Assembly: GCF_030463565.1 (NCBI RefSeq)
Contig: NC_134643.1
Coordinates: forward strand, 77,745,721-77,809,720
Direction of reading: 5' to 3'
Source: Pelecanus crispus
Lineage: Eukaryota > Chordata > Aves > Pelecaniformes > Pelecanidae
Length of the DNA stretch: 64,000 bases
In this document: in pieces, positions 39,701-49,600 of the stretch
Numbering within the stretch: position 1 is the stretch's first letter
Layout: the number at the start of each line of letters is the position of its first letter
The notes under the pieces: generated by a model
Database searches by the model: none
What the model was told of the DNA's origin: nothing
Seen by the model: only the letters and a program-made list of their open reading frames with translations
Made by a program: the position numbers and the translations under genes

Positions 39701-42700
39701 ACCTCATCCATGAGCTCCGTTTCAGAATCTGATGATGGAGCACTCTGACATCAGGGCTGGGACCGATTTTTTGCAGAGTTAAGAGTTATTTCTTCAGGAA
39801 CTGTGTCTGTTTCCCAAGAGGACACTTCATGTGGAAACATAATCATGAGCTTCTGCACATTCTGAGGATCTCAGCTTGTGCAAGCACATTCCCAGGGGTT
39901 CCTGCAAACTTAAATGTTGGGAATGAAGGCAAATCAAGGTAACACCTGATGACAGCCCTGCTAATGAGATATCTGTGCTAGAGTCTTTGATAGGTGACCA
40001 GGCAGTCTTCTGCCAGGCAGCTTCGAACTGCAATCCAAACTCAACTTTTAGTAGACCATCCAGTCATACAAGGACAGGCCTTTACATAAGCTTTCCATAA
40101 CACAAAATGCAAAAAAAAAAAAAAAAAATCAAGCAAGAACCAAAGTTTATGTTTCCCGAATAATAGGAAGGAACACTGCCCTTATTCTTTGATATTTAGA
40201 GCATTAGAAATGAGACATACTTAACTGCCACCATGAAGTAAATGCATCACCTGAGAGGCATATTGTGATATTTCTGTGTAAAAGTTACTAGAATAAGATA
40301 TTACTGTTTGGGAAGGCACTGTACAAGACCTGAATAATATGTTAGACTAGAAAGAACAATGTTGTGCATATTCACAACTCTTTAAATAAAGATGCACCTA
40401 AATATGCTTAAGCAAATGAAGTTGTTAAGATGTGATCAAGGACAACACTTTACAGTGCTGTTACAAGCTTAACTTTCAGTAGAAGTGAGGGAAATTCAGG
40501 ACTTCCCTTACCAGTTCTCAGCATCTGCCATTGTCATTCGCAGGTCAGAGGCTGTGTGAGGTGATGGGCACACTGTCCATTGAAAAAAACATGTCATGCA
40601 CCCAGTTGAATGCAGGCTAAGAAAGGACAACAGCTGAAGTGGCTTGCTTCTGATTTACAAGACATTGGCAATTAGTTATCACACAATGTAAAGCAGATTT
40701 TAAGACAATTTCTCTTTTAATTTGTTTTCTATATTTTAGCTTGGAATTAATCTGTTAAAGACTAAAATCTAAGCTTGAACCTTTTTAATTGCTTTTGAGA
40801 TTATCCTCTGATCATATGTTGAATTGGTCTTGTTAGCATTGGGTTTGGAAAAAATACAGATTAAACAGAGTGCTTTATTGGATTTTAGATAGTTATCACC
40901 CATGTATTTTCAGACTAACTCTCCCAAGGACTAGTATGTGATCCCCATTTAAGGATGCCACAGAAGCTCTAGATTGCCAACACATTTCCATCTTAATGCA
41001 GTCAGTGAAAGTATTTTTAAGAAAAAAAAAATCTTCAAATCCTCTTCCAAAATGAGGCTGTAGCTAAGTGGTTGTGCTCGGTTACTCACTTTGTAGGAAA
41101 GAATGATTTGCAATGTCTATCACAAAGGGAAATAATGTAAGAAAAGCAGCGGGGAGTTCTGTTGACCCCAAATAAAATCTGGAAGAAATACTGTTTCTCA
41201 AAAAGGAGTCTAGAGGGCAATGTAACAGTTCTCTTGTGAAAAGTGGGAGATGATGTAACAAGGGGCAATAGCCACAAAACTGCATCTCAGGAGGTTCAGA
41301 CATTAGGAAAACTTTTTCACTTGGGGGTAATGCAGCAATGGAACAAGTCACCCAGAGAGACTTGGGACCCTTCCTTCATCCTCAGAAGTTTTTAAGACTC
41401 AGCTAGGCAAAGCCATGCTCGATCTCATTTTGTCATGGCTACAGCTCTGCTTTGAGCAGGAGGGTGGCCAGATGACCCTCCACAGGTCCCTTCTAGCCAA
41501 CATGCTTCATAGTCCTATGAGGCTGATGAGATTTCTTTGCTATCATTCAGTATCAGATAGCTATTTTTTCCTCATAATTCTTTCCTTTCCTTTTCTCCCT
41601 CTTCTCTAAAGGGCAAACAAACACTTCCCCAAAGGTTGTTCATTCCATTAAATTCCTAACAGCAACTATTGGATGCCTCTTCTTTTTTCCTATACCTGCA
41701 AACACATTTTACGATGCAGAAGACGGCAACTCCACTCAGTTAGCTCTACAAGTCTTTCCAGCTGATGGCTCTCCATTGGGATCAGAAAGCTGGCTGCAAT
41801 TTAACACCTCTCAGCAAACCATGCATGGCTATCCCCTTGATACTGATTTCCAGTATTCACCTCAGGAGTTTGTGCTGTCTGCCACAGATTCAGGAGGACT
41901 GACTGCCTGGGAATCCTTCACCGTTGAGCTTCTGAGGCCCACCAATGTACCATGCCACCTTTACACCATCAGAACAAAAAACAGCTACTATTCTTTCCTG
42001 AGGGAGAGGAAAAGGATTAGTCTGTTTCTAGAGAAGCTCTCCCTCTATTTGAACTCCAGCAGTCCCAAAGACATCATGGTGACCGCTCTCAAACCTGGGT
42101 CCACAGTAATTTCTTGGTATAACAGTTTGCTGTGTACAAATGCCAACAGATCTTCCAGCTGGTGCGCAAAAGATGAAATCCAGAAAGCACTGGAGAAATT
42201 AAGAGTGCCAGATGGGTATGTTAGCCCACACTTTGTCCAAGCAATGTTGCCAGAATACAAAATTGATGTCATTTTCAACATTTCATATAGTGAAGTCTGC
42301 TTTCCCACTACAAAGCCACTCAATTGGTCTTTCAACACTACTGTGCCTACACTTCAAGACAAGAATGACTCCACAATTAGGAAGACCCCATCTGCCTTAT
42401 TAAGCAGTGTTTGTGTCACTGTTGGGGTGGTTCTGATAATATGGGTTTACTTGTTTTGCAAGTATCACAGGAAGATTCCTGGGTCACAGTCTGTGATGTT
42501 TCAGAGAAACCCCCAGTTAAGCCATGCGGATGTGGAACTGGATGTCCTGAAACCTCGCAAAGCACCTGTACATGAGTGCAGGGCTTCACCTTCACCTCAG
42601 TTACGGATACCCACTTCAGTACCACTTACCTCCCAAGAGCAGTACTCCAGGTCAATAAGACTGCCTCACATCACACCATCTTTCCAGCCATCAAAATACC

Positions 42701-42777
42701 AACTCCCTCCCCGTTATCAAGAGGGTATGACTACCCAGAATGACCATGGCAACATCCACAGACTTAAGATCTTTTAA
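33543..42777 (+). CDS. Second dystroglycan (DAG1-like), complete gene, 5 coding exons
   Basis: Dystroglycan is a two-subunit laminin receptor linking the extracellular matrix to dystrophin or utrophin. Coding exons: 33543-33749, 34209-34450, 35245-37037, 38855-38995, 41612-42777. All have GT-AG sites and matching phases, giving 1182 residues. Order: signal peptide 1-25; cadherin-like domain about 41-140; S6-like domain about 150-283 with probable disulfide C151-C236; basic cleavage site R284-Q-H-R287; TPTPT at 292-296; Ser/Thr-rich stalk to about 800; second cadherin-like domain about 805-900 with FYDAED at 827-832; SEA domain about 905-1035 with autocleavage pair G957-S958 and probable disulfide C979-C1024; transmembrane helix about 1055-1077; cytoplasmic PPRY at 1160-1163. 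DAG1 is about 895 residues, so this protein is longer, mostly in the stalk. Introns contain no further recognised exons; introns 3 and 4 hold CR1 copies. No frameshift or internal stop was seen. The stalk may bear glycans, but that is inferred. Confidence 0.9.
34209..34450 (+). CDS. DAG1-like exon 2: first cadherin-like domain
   Basis: Acceptor ...GGAGCAG ends at 34208, donor GTGAGT begins at 34451, residues 70-150. It contains [18 protein letters not shown], the counterpart of the DAG1 segment with a Leu-Pro-x-Trp-Leu core, followed by the GVYLLNI strand and one N-glycosylation sequon (NFT). The last codon (Gln150) is split 2+1 with exon 3. Confidence 0.9.
34496..34514 (+). repeat. G run close to the exon 2 donor
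   Basis: GGGGT followed by 14 G, 46 bases inside DAG1-like intron 2. Intronic G runs near donors can act as splicing enhancers through hnRNP H/F, but that role is only inferred here. Confidence 0.75.
35245..37037 (+). CDS. DAG1-like exon 3: S6-like domain, cleavage site, stalk
   Basis: Acceptor ...TTTTCAATATCAG ends at 35244, donor GTATGT at 37038, residues 150-748. First comes the alpha-dystroglycan S6-like domain ([11 protein letters not shown] at its start, [10 protein letters not shown] near its end, DAG1 having a similar LGYPVVGWHI). Then come a Lys/Arg cluster at 277-287 and, at 35669-35683, ACG CCA ACA CCT ACA coding TPTPT. The remaining ~450 codons form a Ser/Thr/Pro-rich stalk that also has many Phe and Leu, with a thrice-repeated D-x-x-[QE]-L-S-[RK]-P motif at 36152-36175, 36491-36514 and 36770-36793. 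The frame is open for the entire 1793 bases. Confidence 0.9.
37240..37674 (+). mobile_element. old, degraded CR1 LINE fragment
   Basis: Weak but continuous resemblance to the 3' part of CR1: a block on rRNA-like 'agatctagaa...gtctagaagactgaggaaaga' spacing, then a counterpart of the segment before the terminus (TAGATAAACTTTCTCACAGTAAGG, later CTTCTCCTTCAACTGCATGAATCTATGA). It is highly diverged and lies in DAG1-like intron 3. It could also be another CR1/L3-related family. Confidence 0.5.
38306..38818 (-). mobile_element. CR1 LINE 3' fragment, minus strand
   Basis: On the minus strand the sequence encodes the C-terminus of the CR1 ORF2 protein ([16 protein letters not shown]..., later [21 protein letters not shown]) and ends in the CR1 3' tail CCAACCTAGATGATTCTGTG with three GATTCTGT repeats. 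It is 5'-truncated, as usual. The frame is largely open, so the copy is relatively young. It lies in DAG1-like intron 3, close to the exon 4 acceptor. Confidence 0.93.
38855..38995 (+). CDS. DAG1-like exon 4: stalk segment
   Basis: Acceptor TCATTTTCACAG ends at 38854, donor GTAAAA at 38996, residues 748-795. It joins in phase on both sides: the G ending exon 3 plus AG makes Glu748, and the G ending this exon plus GG of exon 5 makes Gly795. The encoded ~47 residues are Ser/Thr/Pro-rich with one sequon (NIT), consistent with the stalk. A CR1 insertion ends about 36 bases upstream of its acceptor. No DAG1 counterpart exon is known to me. Confidence 0.8.
41230..41521 (+). mobile_element. older CR1 LINE 3' fragment
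   Basis: Diverged CR1 3' region: GACATTAGGAAAACTTTTTCAC, a GGAACAAGTCACCCAGAGAG block, TTTTTAAGACTCAGCTAGGCAAAGCCATG, GAGCAGGAGGGTGGCCAGATG and CAGGTCCCTTCTAGCCAACATG. It ends near CCTATGA at 41515-41521 and lies in DAG1-like intron 4, about 90 bases before exon 5. Confidence 0.85.
41612..42777 (+). CDS. DAG1-like exon 5: second cadherin-like domain, SEA, membrane helix, tail
   Basis: Acceptor CTCTTCTCTAAAG ends at 41611; stop TAA at 42775-42777; residues 795-1182. The upstream end reads [15 protein letters not shown], aligning to the DAG1 segment preceding its SDTFYDHED motif, here [16 protein letters not shown] and [13 protein letters not shown] correspond to DAG1 SWVQFN and ATDKGGLSAVDAF. 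The SEA cleavage pair GGG-TCC (Gly-Ser) is at 42097-42102 within [12 protein letters not shown]1 having RGSIVVEW. The transmembrane codons are about 42391-42459, followed by CKYHRK. The PPRY codons are 42706-42717, with 19 residues after them. The tail after the helix is about 105 residues. Confidence 0.92.
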
Positions 42778-43500
42778 ATGATATTAAAAGCAAATCTACA
42801 AAAAGACAATTTGTACTAGAATGTACTATCCTTATTACTCAGAAAAAAGTCATAAGCAGTTAGTGATTTTATCATTTTTCAATTTAAAATTGAACATACT
42901 TAAATTATGCCTGACGAAGAGGCAGTAGCAAAATCAGAACCCTGACGCTAAGTACTAGAACAAAATGCCACATAAAGCAGGTAAAGGAATCTATAGATGA
43001 GATGGGTAGAGTGATATGCCTGCACAAGTCAGAACAAGAACATGTATACCCAGCTGATGCTGGTGGGAATGAGGGGTCACAGCCAGTACCGAGTAAAACT
43101 AACTCCATTAACTCCATTATGACTCCCCGATTCATAATTACACCTTTTACATAGAAGAGGCAGAACTGTCAGAAGCACCATCACAAAACATGATGTTTTC
43201 ACTGAAATTCAAAGGCACTACAACCCTTGAGTCTCTATGTCATCTTGGAATTTTAGATTAGTATTTTCAAAAAATGCATCCAGTAATTGTCCCTCTCTCA
43301 TGGGTGACATTGTCTCTGTCCTCAATATTTCAAAACTTTTTTTAGTGTTTCTATTAAATACATTACATGTAGCATTTATAAAGGCACCGGTAACTACTTA
43401 ACACGAAACTCTTCCTGTTAGGTAACTGTGTAATGTACTTTTTAAAATGCATTTTAAAGTTACAGGCTTGCTTTCTTACAATAAAACTGTCTCTCTCATC
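42778..43500 (+). other. DAG1-like 3' untranslated region (inferred)
   Basis: AT-rich sequence following the stop codon. A canonical AATAAA is at 43480-43485 and a weaker ATTAAA at 42782-42787, so the transcript could end near 43500 or very close to the stop. No open frame of note. Confidence 0.5.
43480..43485 (+). terminator. candidate poly(A) signal of the DAG1-like gene
   Basis: AATAAA about 700 bases after the stop codon, followed within 30 bases by a CTGTCTCTCTCATCTGC pyrimidine-rich stretch. Chosen because it is the first canonical hexamer downstream of the stop. Confidence 0.45.
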
Positions 43501-43614
43501 TGCTTCCACCCATGACAGTTCAAGGACCACAGGGAAGAAAATGTGTAAAAGAATGTCTAAAAACTTTCAAATATTTTGAAATCCTTTCAGTTTAATAGAT
43601 TAACATACACAAAA

Positions 43615-43662
43615 TTTAATCCATAACTTAATTATGGATTAAACTACTTAATCCATAACTTC
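43615..43662. repeat. 12-bp perfect inverted repeat with a third copy
   Basis: TTTAATCCATAA (43615-43626) is followed after 5 bases by its exact reverse complement, TTATGGATTAAA (43632-43643), and then by another direct copy, TTAATCCATAACTT (43649-43662). It would form a short hairpin. No mobile element boundaries were seen. Confidence 0.7.
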
Positions 43663-45952
43663 CAATTTTAATCTATAAACTGCTTCAGAACTGAGAAAAT
43701 CTTCTTTGAACCTGAAAGCACAGTGTGAAATAGGACCAAAGTACCACCAGTACCACCACATAGAAAGGAAAGGAGATACATACAGAACACCCTTTCCAGG
43801 ATTGCCACAGGACCTTACCGGAGAAGGTGGATCCCCAAAGAGCCTCAGAGATCACAACTCTGGAGACACAGTTTCACTAAGCTGTCCAGGCACAAGAACG
43901 CACAGGGTAACTGTACTGTCATGGTGTGCTCTTGCTGACATGGCACACAGTGGCTACCTATCGTTCCGATGAACTCCGACTGAGCAGAAGGTACAGAAGC
44001 CACCCCGTACGCAGGGCAGCCCAACCACCACCAACACTGCTCTAGCACAGCGAGCAGACACTAGAGAGCAGCGAGTTAGCCAAAGAATAGCTTTTGCAGG
44101 CTAAAGAACACAGGCACAAATGTGTACTCTTACCGTAAGGAAACCAGGCAGAACTGGATCCAGTTTGGGAGCAGGCTGCTGACCAGTCCAAAGGGAGTCC
44201 AGCCCAGGGATAGATCGGGGAATGGTCTACAACCGGGAGCTAAGAACAGCTCTCCAGTGGTCCACTTTTACATTGTAGTGCAGATTAATGTTAGCAAACA
44301 ACCAGATGCCAGCATGACATACCAGCGCAGGTCCCTCCAGCCTCTGCTGGCTTGCCTTCTCTCCAAACTTAAGATTCACACCACCCAGCAATCCCAACAA
44401 CAGTACAGCTCAACCAGCAGTCGTGGCATAGAAAGAGAATTTGAACAGCTCACTAGCCACAAGTGTACCAAGAGCTACAGGACCAACATATTTGAACAGA
44501 TTAAATTATATTTGTGTATACAATCCACCTCTAGTTACAACATATTTGTGGGAGCATATGAACAACATGCACTAGTTAGCTGTGCATATGAAAACGTTGC
44601 TGACGTTCTTTTCTTGGGACAGCAGTTTCTCTGTGAATATGACAGTAGCAATAGGATTTACATCTTGCATGAACAAGTAGCACTTGTCTGGGTTTATAGT
44701 GTTGAATAACTTTTTGGATAAATACAAATTCCTCTAGATGACTACTTCAAAGCTTTCCAGAAGCCATCCAGCTATAAACCAGCTCTAAAGTTTGATGTAA
44801 AAGTCAACGAAGCAGCAGTAATTTGCTGTAGTCAACAGTCTAGACCTAAGACTGGTAAAATATAAATCTAAAGGGTTACTGTGGGAAACATCAGCCCTTG
44901 TAGTAGCATTTCATGTCTCAGTAAGACTCTTCAAGTACTTAGAATACAGGCCCACAGTCAACCACCTTGGAGAATCAGACCCCATTCATTTAATCACTTA
45001 CAGTCTTACTTGGTAGATGTTCCAGAAGTGGAAAATGTAGTTTGTAAACAAGCCAAACACACACATACTTTCATAGCAGGTGCAGAATTTTGCTTTTCCT
45101 CTAATAAAGTATTTAATTCCTGATTATCAAGAGATGTGGTGATGCAGGACATTCTATTTTCAATTAAGTAGTGAAAATAAAAGTCTTCAGATTTTAGGAT
45201 CTCCAAAAATTACACACTGCTTCTGTAAAAGCTATGTAAGTTTTAGAATATGATAAAAAATATTATCATGCAAGTGCTCTTCAATCACTCTGTAAAAATC
45301 GTTCTAAAATCATTTAACAGAAAACACATCCGCACCACAGTGGCTAAATAATCACCTTGAAACTATACATGGTACTTTAACACAGCTGAAGAAAGGCCTC
45401 AGCTATCAATGTAAGCAAAGAATAGTTGCATGATATTTGTGTTCCGCTTAGTCATCACAAACTATGGTATTTAAAATTTCAGGTGAAGAAATATGAATAT
45501 ATTAATTTAGTTTCAGAAAAGCTCAGAAAGATGTGTCTTAAATCAACTTGAACTATAACTTATCAAATCCGTGAGACCTTCAGTTGCTTATACAAGCTAG
45601 AGTAAGGCAATGGATGCAGATCAGAGGAAGGCTGATAAACTTGGAAAGCTTAGCTATTCATCTTTCCATAGCCCACTCAAGCTGACCCATTTGGAAGCCA
45701 ACCCAAAATCATACAAGGGATTAGATCACAGGCACTGGGTGAGAGTTTTCCCGTTTGAGAATTCTACTCTCCATTAAGAGAAAAAGAGGCTCTACTCAAA
45801 GAAACTGAAGACAGATCATCTAGTTTGTCATTTCACAGCCATTAATATTCAGAATAAGTCTCCCCATGACATTCAAAAAGCTTAGACCTAAAACCACAGG
45901 TGTCTTAGAGGGCATATTTCATCAAAAAAATAATTTAATGATTAGCAAAAAT
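43663..45952. other. intergenic region between convergent DAG1-like and INTS13 genes
   Basis: The two genes point at each other across about 2.5-3 kb. Within it, 43700-44710 is locally less AT-rich and contains the unexplained open frame listed separately. The remainder (44711-45952) is AT-rich with nothing recognisable. An LTR remnant is possible for the less AT-rich block, but I could not define matching ends or a primer-binding site. Confidence 0.55.
44122..44709 (+). other. unexplained 195-codon open frame
   Basis: An ATG-to-stop frame of 588 bases, long for this AT-rich context. The predicted product is Ser/Gln/Tyr-rich, with no signal peptide, no membrane segment and no family that I recognise. 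There are no good splice partners nearby. It could be chance, or part of a decayed mobile element. I do not claim it is a gene. Confidence 0.2.
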
Positions 45953-45958
45953 TTTATT
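45953..45958 (-). terminator. INTS13: candidate poly(A) signal of INTS13
   Basis: TTTATT on the plus strand reads AATAAA on the minus strand, about 650 bases downstream of the INTS13 stop. It is the first canonical hexamer that I found after the stop. It would define a 3' untranslated region of about 45930-46602. Confidence 0.4.
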
Positions 45959-46602
45959 TTACTTTTGCTTACATACAAAGACTTAACTCCCAGCACAACA
46001 ACCTGAAAGGCTTTGCTTTCTAAAGATCATTTCTAGTCAATTTTTAGAAGTCCTTAAACCAACTATTTTTATCTGTAAAACCACTCACTCTCCCACCCCT
46101 TAGTTGAAAACCAAGACTGGCATTTTCTCAGTTCAGTAACTAGGTACTCAGCATGCAATCTTTTCCATAATTCTGGACTCCTGAGGAAGTTTCACATAAA
46201 TAAAAGTAGTCCTGAACCAAAGTTAACAATTTTATCAGTTAATTATTAATTACTTGAATTTTTTTAAACAGTCATCACCGATTTTTAAATATTAAACAAT
46301 ACTTCTGGGAAAGGACTTTAAACTCTGACTAACATTTTTGATTACTTGATTTAGTCCATGGCAGCACAGGTTTTCTTCATCTTAAAAACATGACTGTAAA
46401 ATACTTCAGGACAGCTCCTATTTGCACACTATTCATTTAATGTGATATGCAGATTTCATATTTCATAGCAAAAATAAGAATAGAAAAATGTAAAAACCAA
46501 AACAGAGCTATACAATTGTACTGAAATGGTACCAATATTAATTCCAGCATTAAGTATTTTTGCAATTCAGCCAAGTTTTGTCCAAAGGAACAAAATTAAT
46601 CA

Positions 46603-46642
46603 TCACTGCCGGCCTGCTTTTCCATTTTCCGTCGTTTCCATT
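46603..46642 (-). CDS. INTS13: INTS13 last coding exon, residues 694-706
   Basis: Encodes [12 protein letters not shown] then TGA (46605-46603). Acceptor GCATTTCAG next to 46642. The C-terminus is one residue different from the human ending as I recall it. Confidence 0.92.
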
Positions 46643-49600
46643 CTGAAATGCAAGACAACAATTGGTAAGGCTTGTTATTGGAAAGACAATCAACAGATTA
46701 AGAAAAAAAATCAGACAAACATTTTTTAATAATTTTTTTTACTTCACTAACCATCCTGTCTCTCCCTGCCCCCAACATACACAACCTTTTCTCCTCTTAA
46801 TACTTCTTTAAGCAGCAATCAGTACATCAAGGAAAGGCTTCTGCAAAGAAAATTTCCAGCAGCAACCACAAAAAGCTATCCATTATCAGCCTTATCAAAA
46901 GACAAAAGCCCATATCCATGTGACTGAAAGGAGGTTGTAGTGAGGTGGGTGTTGGTCTCTTCTCCCAAGTAGCTAGCGATAGGACAAGAGGAAATGGGCT
47001 TAAGCTGCGCCAGGGGAGGTTTAGACTGGAAATTAGGAAAAATTTCTTTACGGAAAGGGTGGTCAGGCATTGGAACAGGCTGCCCAGAGAGGTGGTGGAG
47101 TCACCATCCCTGGAGGCGTTTAAAAAACGGGTAGATGTGGCACTTCAGGATATGGTTTAGTCTGGTCTACCCTTGATTAGTCTAGAGTGGGCTTGGTAGT
47201 GTAGGTTAATGGTTGGACTGGATGATCTTAAAGGTCTTTTCCAACCTAGATGATTCTATGATTCTATGACTACAGAGAATCTATTTCTATAATTTGAGCT
47301 TTAGCAGTTTGTTTCAAGGTCTTCGTCTTCACCCTTCTTACACTGATCATTGACTAACACCATCTTATTTACTTAAGAAGAAGTTGGTTTGACTTTTCAG
47401 TATTTTTTTGACTACTATCAACTTCATCACAGCACAGCATAAGATTCAACCACCCTATCATCAACAATATTTTTGTATTAGCCATTCCTTTGGAAGCTAA
47501 AGCAAGCAACAGACTGGCACAAGAAATCTCACCTTAGCTACCATTTAACCCCCTGAAGTTTAAGAGTTTTGCTGCAAGGGCAATTGCTAAGGCACAGGGA
47601 AGACCCTTTATCAGCATTCAGCCTTGCTCAGCACAGATGCAAACAACTGAAAAGCAAACACTACTGTAGTTCTCTATCAATAGAGAAAAAGGAATGTATT
47701 TATACATTTTAATCCTCACGTTTTAATCCTCATCTTTATGAGGATTTATGAGTCTTTTTAATGCTCTAACTGAAGTATTCCTCCATACTGCGTATTGACT
47801 ACTGCTAAGATATTTGTAGTGATGCATTTACTGATACAAACCCATTTTCTTCTTTCAGATGTTGATATAGCTCAGCTTTATTGTTGACAGAGTTCAAACG
47901 ACCAATAAATTCCTGGTGTTTCCTGGAGTTGGCAGTATTAATCCTGTTGCTCCATAAAGACAGCAAGGACATGGGCCCTAAAATTGAAGTAAAAAGAGTC
48001 TAAGTGATTTAATTTCTGAATTCTTAGACATAACATCATTTTGAATGCCTAGAAGAAACTACAGACTACAGCAGTGCAACATATTAAACCCGCTAATATT
48101 AAACAACCTTATAATAGAGGCTAAATAAATACAAAATATGCAAAGTGGTAACAGCTGAGTAGTTGCTTCATATGAGCCTGACTTTGCTTCAAATGCAGAA
48201 TCTGAATATCAGCTTAGCCATTGTGACAGATGATAATAGCTCGCACCAAAGTAGTCAGTGAGAACTGCCCATTCTGACAACTATACTGCTTAGGCATGTT
48301 TATATTTATTAGTCAGCAGGAGACAGTGATTCCTGATCCCTGTCCTTAAATAGAATTTCTGACATACAGTAGCTCAAATAGCACCAGCAGAAATTTGTTC
48401 AACCCCCTGTCAACCCAAGTGCCTATCAGTAGACCCACACAGTATCTTGGTATCTCTTTTTTTACATAGACCTGTTGAGGTTAACATATTCATCAAGAAT
48501 TTCTCCAACATTGAGTGTTTAATTAAAAATTATCCTCACTGACTTAGCTTTAACACCAAGATGATTCATCTCTCTACTTTAGAAAATAGAGACTGATACA
48601 ACAACTTCTATCTTTAAAAAAAGAAATAATCTGTTGCAATTCTTCTGGTTTACCTTTTGCCTTTTCAACTGTGGGCATTTCATCCATTGTAATAAGAGGC
48701 TTTTTGTTGGGTGGCTCAGGAGAGTCAGGGGAATCTTTGATAACTTCAGCTTCTGCTAGTTCTTCTTTTTCACGATCCAAAAGACCTTTTAACCTTTTTG
48801 AGAGGGAAGAAAAACAGTGAAGCAAAATATGCTAGAGCAGCACATATGATTCTTGATACTATTCCGTACTCCTCAAAGTTATATGCAATGCATATCATAA
48901 GAAAATTTCTTTTGACCCCTTGGAATGGGTGAAAAACAGTAGGGAAGACTAGCCTCTGGATAACACCTTAAGTAAAGGGAAGGATCTTAAAAAATAATTT
49001 CACTTAAGTTAGTTCGCAGTATTTGTATTGTAGTGACAGTTGATCATTCTGAATTTTGAAGGAAAGACTAAGTAACAATGAATATACAAACACACCACAA
49101 AACTTCCTATTATCTTTTCTATGTGAATTCAGACCTATTCTATACCAAATTCCTTTTATCTCGCTTCCCGGTTTTGTTCCACATGTGAAAGTAAAAGCAA
49201 TTGTAGGAATGGATTTGATCATACACAGAAAGGCACAAAAGTTCATCAGCATGGTGACAGTAATGTAGGTGAAAAGGTCCTCCTATCCTAAATGATCATA
49301 GCATGCACAAGACATGTGCAAGTCAAGCTTACTACCACGAGGCTTTTTTGATCTCTTCATAATAGCAGTTTGAAAGGTGGAAAACAGAAGAGACTGACAG
49401 ATCCTTACTGCTTAGACAAGTTACAATAACAACGTGAATTACAGACAGTAGGTATACGGACAATCAATCCTGACGCCCAACTAAAACGAAGATCCAAATC
49501 AATCTGGATTGTTTGTCTACCTCAACACTAAACTGTCTACAGCGCAAGAGAAAGTAACTGCCTGCCCCAAGTTTTTAGTCAAGCTTTCTATTTCTATAAA

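Noticed and set aside
46945-47160. Open frame in the last INTS13 intron as an INTS13 exon
   Set aside because: It is CR1 ORF2 sequence on the opposite strand.
47704-47750. Short repeat/hairpin of AATCCTCAT with ATGAGGATT
   Set aside because: About nine bases with a short loop in AT-rich intron; expected by chance.
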